64,000 nucleotides of DNA from Pseudomonas helleri. Lineage in GTDB: Bacteria > Pseudomonadota > Gammaproteobacteria > Pseudomonadales > Pseudomonadaceae. The stretch is from NCBI RefSeq assembly GCF_009600315.1, contig NZ_WIWC01000021.1, positions 1 through 64,000 of the forward strand, in the 5' to 3' direction. Positions 25,622 through 33,600 of this stretch are shown here, one piece after another; the stretch's first letter is position 1; the number at the start of each line of letters is the position of its first letter. Made by a program: the position numbers and the translations under genes. The notes beneath the pieces were generated by a model. It was not told the DNA's origin and did no database searches. It saw nothing but the letters and a program-made list of their open reading frames with translations.

Positions 25622-25897
25622 ATGACCTCGACACTGGATTAACTCCGCCGGGAATGGAGCACCCCCTGCCCTACGCTAACGGCAGTTCGCGAGCGGTATT
25701 TTGCGCATATAAAAACTGACCGATATCTGCTGCAAGAGATCAGCAGCGGCCATATCAAGATGCGCTGCACGCGACTGCATGATTCGATCAGGGCTGAGCG
25801 CGTGATTTACCTCAACGACCTTGCTGACTACCTGGACTCCCTGGTCCCGACCGGTCATGGAGAGACAGCAAACGTGCCCACTTCCAATCCACGATGA
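25622..25897 (+). pseudogene. PrtN-like pyocin activator, premature stop
   Basis: From the ATG at 25622 the seventh codon is TAA (25640-25642). After it the frame stays open to 25897 and reads as a PrtN-family protein: LRREWSTPCPTLTAVRERYF, then HIKTDRYLLQEISSGHIKM and RVIYLNDLADYLDSLVP. PrtN-type proteins activate pyocin or prophage genes after DNA damage. One nonsense mutation has inactivated it; no alternative start downstream would keep the conserved region. Confidence 0.75.
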
Positions 25898-25904
25898 TAA
25901 AACC

Positions 25905-26141
25905 ATGGATATCCAAAGCGAAATTCTCGCAGAAGACGAGATCAGTGCCATTACGGTCTTCAAGCTGGCCCGCTCGCAAATAAACTGGCTGGAAAAGCAT
26001 GGCTGGCATTACGAATTGAATGGTGCTCGACGGCCAGTTGTTGGCCGGGTTTATGCGCGATTGAAACTTGCTGGCGTCAAACCCACCGGGGCCAATGCAA
26101 TAGTGCAGACCTGGACTCTAGACCTCTCAAAGATCAGCTGA
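25905..26141 (+). CDS. DUF4224-family protein (possible excisionase partner)
   Basis: A 78-residue protein starting MDIQSEILAEDEISAIT at 25905. The pattern of an N-terminal acidic stretch, SQINWLEKHGWHYELNGARR and VGRVYARLKLAGVKP is typical of DUF4224, a family nearly always encoded just before tyrosine integrases in Pseudomonas prophages. It ends 1 base before the integrase start. An excisionase-like role is probable from position only. Confidence 0.78.
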   Translation: MDIQSEILAEDEISAITVFKLARSQINWLEKHGWHYELNGARRPVVGRVYARLKLAGVKPTGANAIVQTWTLDLSKIS

Positions 26142-26142
26142 C

Positions 26143-27206
26143 ATGGCCTTCAAGACTCCAGCTAACCGCGATCTACCCTCACGCATGATCCGTCGCACGC
26201 GCAAACGAAAGAACGGGCAACCTTGGATCGGCTATTACTACGATGGCAGAGATGAGCAAGGCAAAAGAAAAGAGATCCCACTAGGGTCAGACCTCAATGA
26301 AGCCAAGCTAAAGTGGGCCAAATTTGAATACAAGAATCCACCGATTATTGCGCGGAATATGGGTGAGGTTTTTGACCGCTACGAGGAAAGGATCATCCCC
26401 GGCAAAAAACCTCGCACTCAGCAAGACAACCTCAAAGAGCTCAAACAACTGCGCAAGTGCTTTGACAAGGCCCCCATAGATGCAATCACCCCTTAGATCG
26501 TTGCTCAATACCGGGATGCCCGGACTGCAAAGGTGAGAGCAAATCGCGAAATTGCCCTGCTCTCTCATGTTTTCACCATTGCACGGGAATGGGGGCTGAC
26601 TGAAAAGACCAATCCATGCGCCGGTGTGCGGCGCAACAAAGAAACGCCCCGCGATTTTTATGCTGACAGTCAGATCTGGGACGCTGTGTATATGCATGCT
26701 ACCCAAGAGTTGAAGATGCCATGCAGCTCGCTTACCTCACGGGCCAGCGCCCGGCGGATGTGCTGAAGATATCCATTCACGACCTGACTGATGATTTCTT
26801 GCTGGTGGGTCAGGGGAAAACCCAGAATCGTCTGCGCATATCACTTCGGTATGAAGGGATGGAAACCAAGCTGAGTATGTTTATAGATGATCTGATGGAG
26901 CGCCGGATGCTGAACGGAATTCGGAACTCCCGACTGATCACAAATTCCGGAGGGTTACGCATGTGTTCACAAATGTTGCGCAACCGCTGGGACGAGGCTC
27001 GTTTAAAAGCGGCTAAACAAGCCGTTGCTGATGACAATCATGAACTGGCAGCAAGTATTCGACAGTTTCAATTCAGGGATATTCGGCCTAAAGCCGCCAG
27101 TGAGATTGGGTTAGAACATGCCAGCCGACTGTTGGGGCATTCCAAAGAAGAAATAACTCGCAAAGTATATCGGCGGATTGGGGAGGTTGTACGACCCACC
27201 CAATAA
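26143..27206 (+). pseudogene. tyrosine integrase, amber stop and frameshift
   Basis: The N-terminal arm-binding part (MIRRTRKRKNGQPWIGYYYD) reads to a TAG at 26494-26496; the frame continues (IVAQYRDARTAKVRANRE) to near 26.71 kb, where it shifts by one base into LAYLTGQRPADVLKISI (catalytic Arg), the beta-hairpin Lys, RQFQFRDIRPKAASE, and LLGHSKEEITRKVYRR with the His and the nucleophile Tyr. All catalytic boxes survive, but at least two lesions prevent a full protein. It is the integrase of island 1. Confidence 0.85.
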
Positions 27207-27337
27207 AAAACCAACAAATCACCTTCACAAGAAAACACGACCACACAAAGTGGAAGCCAGCATTAAAAATGCCAGCTCCATAATTAAGTGATTGGTGACA
27301 CAAATATATCAGTTGCCTCGCATAGCAAACCCTGAAA

Positions 27338-28069
27338 CTAGCCTCTATTAAGTTGGAAAAGCTTTACATATAGTTTTGCCTTGAGCTCTTTCAAATCAAC
27401 AAAAGTCAATATACGCTGACTCTGCAAATCAAAGGGAATTTCTTCGAAGCCTGATGAAACCAATACAACAGCCTTTCCAAGGCACTGAGCAATACCTACT
27501 TCATAATAAACGTTCGGATTTCGTCCATTCAGGTTGGCTATCACATATCTTGCAGATAATATTTGCTCTACAATATGCTTAAGAATATTCCCCTCTTTAA
27601 AAACTTCATCCCCTCTCACGCAAGCCAACCCAAGCATACCGCAGGCTTCTTTAATAGCCAAATGCTCATCCTTGTAAGCATCATGGAATGGGGTTATCAG
27701 AAATACCTTATCATCTTTTTCTTGAATAGCTTGAAAGTCTATACCGATATTTTTTATAAATCTGAATTGATCTACACCGTAATTATTTTCAGCAGTTCCA
27801 GAGTGCTTAATGTCAGCATCTCCACCATCAACGACTAAATGATTTAACTCTTGCCAACCTGCATGATCCTTCTGGAACTTTTCATTTATTTTATAAATAC
27901 TCCCCTCTAGAGAGGACCTCACAGCTCCCAGCTCAACCTTCCCAAGAGCATGATTATACTTTGTCTTAGATCGCTTAACTTTAACCAGCAAATATACAAG
28001 CGGAAAAGAAAGCACGAAAGCTACAACACCTGCAAAATAAAATGCATCAGACATATACTCAAGGTGCAT
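27338..28069 (-). CDS. membrane-anchored TIR/nucleoside-deoxyribosyltransferase-like protein
   Basis: A 243-residue protein with one membrane segment (about residues 10-30), a linker, and a Rossmann-like domain at about 120-240: KVFLITPFHD, an alpha-helical part, ARYVIANLNGRNPNVYYEVG (173-192) and CLGKAVVLVSS. The NGRNPNVYYEVGIA motif, with a candidate catalytic Glu190, is shared by TIR-like and nucleoside 2-deoxyribosyltransferase-like domains that act as effectors in many defence proteins; NAD or nucleotide cleavage is inferred. Its ATG follows GGGAGAG and overlaps the upstream membrane-protein gene by 11 bases. The region is AT-rich compared with its neighbours. It is the cargo position between integrase and att. 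Confidence 0.7.
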   Translation of the reverse strand: MHLEYMSDAFYFAGVVAFVLSFPLVYLLVKVKRSKTKYNHALGKVELGAVRSSLEGSIYKINEKFQKDHAGWQELNHLVVDGGDADIKHSGTAENNYGVDQFRFIKNIGIDFQAIQEKDDKVFLITPFHDAYKDEHLAIKEACGMLGLACVRGDEVFKEGNILKHIVEQILSARYVIANLNGRNPNVYYEVGIAQCLGKAVVLVSSGFEEIPFDLQSQRILTFVDLKELKAKLYVKLFQLNRG

Positions 28070-28469
28070 GAGTCTCTCCCAGCAACAACATCACAGAATA
28101 ATATCCCATAAAGCTAGTCAGCGTCAGATTAAACACTGTTGTGCAATATATCTTAGCGACCCCTTTAGCACTTTCTGGCTTCCCATCCAGTGCTGAGAGA
28201 CAGTACCGCCACAACGAAATAGAAAAAACTTTTAATATGAAAGCACCAAACAAGAAAGCAAGTGTAGACGCAACAACCTCTCCTGTCTTTATCGTTATAA
28301 TCAAACTAATGATTGTCGAAACACAAAAAACTGATATGTCTACAGGGAGCTCTACGACACACTTTAGTAGCTCTATCTCTTTTATAGACTTACCAACCAA
28401 CAATTTAAGCATGAATGAAGCAAGTATCAACAACAATGGCAGTATCGCCGCATAAGTTGCGGGTGTCAT
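28059..28469 (-). CDS. four-helix membrane protein, operon partner
   Basis: A 136-residue protein with four predicted membrane segments (about residues 5-25, 42-60, 66-87 and 108-131) and short loops. I do not recognise the family. It overlaps the start of the next gene, so the two proteins are almost certainly made together. A membrane pore or sensor paired with the TIR/deoxyribosyltransferase-like protein is a reasonable guess but only a guess. It is AT-rich, consistent with recent transfer. The stretch 28470-28773 holds no gene. Confidence 0.6.
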   Translation of the reverse strand: MTPATYAAILPLLLILASFMLKLLVGKSIKEIELLKCVVELPVDISVFCVSTIISLIITIKTGEVVASTLAFLFGAFILKVFSISLWRYCLSALDGKPESAKGVAKIYCTTVFNLTLTSFMGYYSVMLLLGETHAP

Positions 28470-28773
28470 AATTATTATCGCCCAGCGTTAACTATTTCTT
28501 AAGGAATTCAACAGTAATCAGACCAACTGTTATCTCCCGCATCAAACATCAAAATAATCTTCAAAGAATTTTCTAAATACAATATACCTAGCACACCTGA
28601 ACCGTCATATTTTAGATGGCCAAATGCCTCCATGTCCAGAAAATATCCTGACTATGAGCTTTAAAAAAATCACTGAGTAGTAATTTTGCGCTCGCAAAAT
28701 AAAAGAGAAATTCAGTTTTCGCCGCCAGAAATACCATCCCACCCCATTTGACTTCCCGCCTTCGATACCTACA

Positions 28774-28803
28774 TGCGGAACACCTCAAAAAAATGCGGAA
28801 CAC
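28774..28803. repeat. tandem TGCGGAACAC pair, right end of island 1
   Basis: TGCGGAACAC at 28774-28783 and again at 28794-28803, 20 bases apart and just inside att copy 2. A similar pair (TGCGGAAG, 21 bases apart) lies just inside the intact tRNA copy at 36660 and 36681. Probable arm-type integrase sites. Confidence 0.5.
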
Positions 28804-28815
28804 ATCCCCCCATTT

Positions 28816-28910
28816 TCGCAGGCACAAAAAAACCCCGTAGACCTTGATCTACGGGGCTTTCGAATGTGGAGGCCGAAGCCGGAATCGAACCGGCGTGGGC
28901 GGATTTGCAA
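28816..28910 (-). repeat. att copy 2: tRNA-Cys 3' half plus terminator
   Basis: 95 bp identical to 19228-19322. It contains the tRNA-Cys 3' half (28867-28910, with match to the intact gene running to 28913) and the terminator stem 28833-28856. It marks the junction of islands 1 and 2. Confidence 0.88.
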
Positions 28911-29370
28911 TCCACTATTTTTTGCTTATAAATCATAAGGTTATATTACATTCGATTCCGCAAACACTGTTGATCTATTCGCCTGCACCTCAGATAAATC
29001 ATGGGTTGCGTTTTTGGATGCGGAACTGATTTACACCTTATCACCCGGATGCCTGAGGATAGGGATTTGAACGTTTTCTGCGTGCATCCCGCGCCGCTAC
29101 AGGCCGTGAATGCGGAGTATTTGGTGCACTATCTAAAGCCTATACCGGCCTGATGAGGCCTCACATTTGCCCTAAGATTGCCCTAATTAACGGCCTTATC
29201 AAAGTTTGTTATCCGCCGGCCTGGACAGCGGTTCATGATCGTCAGAAATCGGCCAACAGGAGTCGTCCGAGCTGTGAAGAAAAGCGTTTTTTTGCGATGT
29301 GCGTGAGTTATGTTTCATTCGTTGATCCGCTGGTACCATCAACGTAAATCAGCATTTTCTAGGATTGAGT
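28911..29370 (+). other. left end of island 2, no supported gene
   Basis: A non-coding stretch with the TTTTGGATGCGGAAC copy at 29012-29026 (102 bases inside att copy 2). An open stretch ending at the TGA at 29151 reads CVHPAPLQAVNAEYLVHYLK and may be a gene scrap of an unknown family. Nothing else is recognised. Confidence 0.4.
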
Positions 29371-30012
29371 ATGCAGGGCGAACTAAGCTTCACCGATGTG
29401 GTACGGGAGATTCTTCGGCCGCATCCTGAGGGACTGACACCCCAGCAGATCCGAGAGTTCGTGAAGATCGGATACCCGCAGTACGTTGGCACGCCAAGCC
29501 ATTTGAAAAACGTCGCTGCAGGTAACTACAAAGATGTTGACCATGCTGTTCTTGCCCGAATTTACTTAGCCTGCAGAGGCGCCTCAGACATCGCGGCAGA
29601 TAAAAGTCGTAAGCCTCACCTAATGACTCTCTTGGCAGACGCCACCTCAGTGGAAACCAGGGCTGATGATTTTATTGAGGGGGAGGACCTTGCCAAGCTA
29701 GAGGCGGATATCGGGACGCTGTACGTGCTCTCCACCGGCCTCTATACCGCTGAGCAAGTCGAAATTGTAAAGATTGGAATAACCACTGGGTCAGTCGACA
29801 AGCGCATTACTCAGCTCTATACGACGGGGGTACCTTTTCGCTTCACGATTTTAAGCCAGCTTGAAACTACAAACTATTCAAAGCTAGAGCAGGCTTTGCA
29901 CTGTTTGTTTGATAAATATCGGATCAATAAGTCCCGAGAATTTTTTACAGGGAATTGTCTGAAATTCCTTCCTGACCTAATCGCGATTCACCGAAAAATT
30001 GAGGAAGCGTGA
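29371..30012 (+). CDS. GIY-YIG (T5orf172-like) protein with N-terminal winged helix
   Basis: About 213 residues from the ATG at 29371 (AGGA upstream; a TTG two codons earlier is less likely). The N-terminal 60 residues look like a HARE-HTH-type winged helix (VVREILRPHPEGLTPQQI). The C-terminal part is a T5orf172/GIY-YIG domain: LYVLSTGLYT, VKIGITTGSVDKRITQLY with the conserved Arg, and a helix with LEQALHCLFDKYRI. Such domains are DNA nucleases in mobile elements and defence loci. It is the first gene of island 2, 674 bases before the STAND protein. Function is inferred. Confidence 0.72.
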   Translation: MQGELSFTDVVREILRPHPEGLTPQQIREFVKIGYPQYVGTPSHLKNVAAGNYKDVDHAVLARIYLACRGASDIAADKSRKPHLMTLLADATSVETRADDFIEGEDLAKLEADIGTLYVLSTGLYTAEQVEIVKIGITTGSVDKRITQLYTTGVPFRFTILSQLETTNYSKLEQALHCLFDKYRINKSREFFTGNCLKFLPDLIAIHRKIEEA

Positions 30013-30685
30013 GCCAGTATGGTGCAGCGAATTAAGCAATGGTACAGGGTTGTTTTCCCTACATTGACTGACAGTTTTCGGCCAATAGCGGTCATCTACG
30101 ACCAGCAACTATCTATCCCAGTGTCAGATGTTGTATACCGAGTCGATAGCAGTCAGTTGCGTCGCACTGCCGTAGATTCCCTGTGGCGATCTACGACACC
30201 TCGCTCACAGTCTTTGCTGCATAGGTGCACTAGCTAGCGCGACTCGTGCTGGACGCCCACTAAGCCGGACGCCCACCGTCATGATGTCAGCCATGCTGCT
30301 CAGCAGGAAGGTTTCAACAGCCGCTGGCGAGTTGCCGCTAGCGTACGGTGGTTGTTCTCCTCTCATCACGGACTTAGGTCCACTAGGGCCACAGTTAGGT
30401 ACAAGCCTAATTAACCTAGGTAAAGCGCGACGACTATGCTGTTCCTTCTGCTACTGATCCGGGTGGACCAAGCCATTGAGCGGCTGGAACTCCACTAAAG
30501 GGCTTAATACCTCGGCAGCGTCGACGTGAGAGCACGGTCACGCAAGCCTGTTACCTAGAGGATACGCCACCACTTTTTCTAAAACGTTGTGCCTCGACCA
30601 TTGATAAACTGCGTGGTGTTCCTACGCGAGTCGCAGATTACGGCCTCTTTTCACTACCCCTTGGCAAAAATTTTGAGAAATATCT
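30013..30685 (+). other. intergenic stretch before the STAND gene
   Basis: About 670 bases without a convincing gene on either strand. Short open frames have no recognisable similarity. It may hold the promoter of the large gene; the start ATG at 30686 has only a weak GAGAA site. No hairpin of note was found. Confidence 0.35.
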
Positions 30686-33600
30686 ATGGTTATGTTGACC
30701 CGTGTGCACTCTGCCCCAGAGCCAGGGGCACTGAATGTCGTTTTCGTACACGGACTGGGCGGTCACCCACGCGAGACGTGGATGCACAATGCCACTGATC
30801 ATACGACTCTATGGCCCACCTGGATTGGTGAGGATACCGACTGCCACGTGTGGATCGCTGGCTACGGCGCGGCGCCCACAAAGTGGGTCGATACGGCTAT
30901 GCATTTGGCGGACCAAGGGGTCGCATTGGTGTCAGCGCTGCAGGCAGAGGAAAGCCTGAGTGGCGCACGCACTGTCCTTGTTGGCCACAGCCTAGGAGGG
31001 TTGGTGATCAAGTCTGGAATGACACAGGCGGAATCACTTGGAGACCCGTCCCATGCTCAAGTTCTCAATACCATTGAAGGTGTCGTTTTCATTGGAACTC
31101 CGCATCAAGGGGCGAACTTAGCCAATCTTGCAGATGTGCTGCGGATCCTTGTTCGGCCGAACCCGCAGGTTGGGAACATGCAGACCGATGACGCTTGGCT
31201 CAAAACCCTGAACGGGCAGTTTCGCCACCAACAAGCCCGTCGCAAATTCCAAGTCAGGGTATTTTTCGAAACCAAGAAGCTTTTTAAAGGAATTAGAATC
31301 CTCGGCATACCTCTGGGTAAAAGCTTCATTATTGTGGACCGCCACAGCAGCGATCCGGGCATTGAGGGAGTGGTACCAACCGGAATCGAAGGCGATCATT
31401 TAGAGATTGCCAAGCCAAGATCGAGAACAGTGTTGGCCCACAAGGCGTTAGTAGAAATTATCAAGCGAATAGCGCAGAGCGGTGGCTTTCCACCGGGGCA
31501 GGGGCTGACGACACCCTTAGCAACGCGAGAGCCGGTTTTGCCTTCTGCGGAAGAGATTGCCAGAAAACTCAGCAATGCATCCACTCAGATGCTCAACTGG
31601 CCCAGCACGCTTCTTGACGGCACTTGGATACAGCGCATGGAGCTAGAGCCCCTTTCGCTAGATTTAAACGGGGGGGATGAGCACACTTTTTTTATCTTAG
31701 GCGAGCCAGGCAGCGGTAAATCCTCGCTACTTGTAAAGCTCGCTGAAGAAAAACGCCAAACGGGATGGTCAGTGTTAGCTATAAAAGCTGACCGTCTTCC
31801 TGAAGAGGTTCGTGACCGGCAAGACCTCAACGGGTACCTGGACCTCGGCGGGGACAGCATCGCCATTCTCCAGACAGCGGCGGCCCGTGGGCCTGTTCTG
31901 GTTGTAATCGACCAAATTGATGCCCTTGCGGAGCTTATAGTGCAGCAGTCAGCGCGCCTGCGGGTATTGCTGGATTTTGTGAACGATCTTGCCTCCATTC
32001 CGGGCATCAGAACGGTTATCTCCTGCCGGACATTCGAGCAAAAGCATGATCCGGCACTGAGAAATCTCAGTGCTCAAATCGTGAATTTGGAGCTGCCCGA
32101 ATGGGGTGATGTGCTCCCAGTCCTTCAAGCACATGGCTTACACGCTGACGTTTGGAATCCGGAGCTTAAACAGATACTCCGATCACCCCATGCACTGGTC
32201 GTGTACTTGTCATTACTTCGAGAACATACCGAATTGGGGGCCTTAACCAGTTTTCATGGCTTACAGGAAGCACAGTGGGAGAAGTACGTTTTAAGTGACC
32301 CGACTGATGCCAAACGTAAAACGCTCAGGGTGCTAGCCAAGAACATGGCTGAGCGCGAGGTACTAGGCTTACCGCTCGCGATCGTAGAAGAGCATTACAT
32401 GGTAATTAAGCAGTTGAGCGCAATGGGGTTGCTGCGTATCGACTCAGGCCGCGTAGAGTTCAGGCACCAGACCCTTTATGAATTCGTGCGCGCCAGAATG
32501 TTTTTGGAAGATAGTGGCAGCCTGACAGACACTGTATTGCAAAACCAAAGCACCCTGCGCATTCGCCCACAGGTATGGCACGCGCTGAGTTACTTCCGAA
32601 GCGCCGCGCCGCTGGACTACGAAAAAGAACTCGAGAAGCTCTGGGAGGCTGAGCTGCGCCCGCACCTGAGAATGTTGCTGATCGAGTTTCTGGGTAAGCA
32701 AACCGAGTTGCTCAGTAAAGAACGTACGCTTGTCGAAGCGTGCATCGAGGATACTTGGCTGTTTCCCAGATTTATAAGCGCGATGGTGGGCAGCCCGGGA
32801 TGGTTTGACGCGCTGAGTACGTCTGCGATTCCTAAATGGATGGCGCAAGGCGAGGTCAGAGCGCAAGCCTTGGTTCCCTTGCTGACCCAAGCGCTTCAGT
32901 TTAATGCGTCAGCAGTTGTCAGTTTCATCCACCGCTTCTGGCTGCCGGCCCCTGAATTAGACATTTTAAGTTGGCAGGTACTCGCTTGGAATGACGTATC
33001 GCCTATGCCAGGGCTCTGGCTCGATGGTTTGACGACCATTGCTAACCGTACGCCACTCTCCGAGTGGACGATCGCCAGTACAACCAATCTGGTCAGTATA
33101 GATCACCCCACTGAAGCGCCCAAATTGTTAAGGGCATGGTTGAACAGAGCCATCGAGCACGCGAAATCTATCGAAAGCCCCTCTTCGCGTACGCCGAACG
33201 CTGTCGAGAAAATGATTGATGTGATCAGAAACATCATTCAAAGCAATTACCTTCATGAGATAGAAGCGGTTGCGGAAGCTGCCCCCCAACCCTTCTGCGA
33301 AGAAATTTGGCCTCTGCTGGTCGAATGCTTTCAGGTTACTTCGTCGAAGGCGACCGGCTCGGGCGGCGGGTATCGTGACAGTCGGGGATTATCAATTCGT
33401 CAGATGGGTGAGGGCGCCTCGCACTGCCCTCCACTATTAGCCTCGATTTTTTTGGCATTGGAAAAATGGGCCACGCTGGATGCTGCCAAATTTCTTGATT
33501 TTGCTGACTCCTATTCCTCTTCGGAAAGTCTGCTAGTTCATCGTCTCCTGGCCCTCGGACGGGCTGTGGCAGGACGAACATGGCCCACGCGCATCTTGCA

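Noticed and set aside
28774..28803. CRISPR-like repeat pair
   Set aside because: Only two 10-base copies with a 10-base gap; too short and too few for a CRISPR array. Position suits integrase arm sites better.
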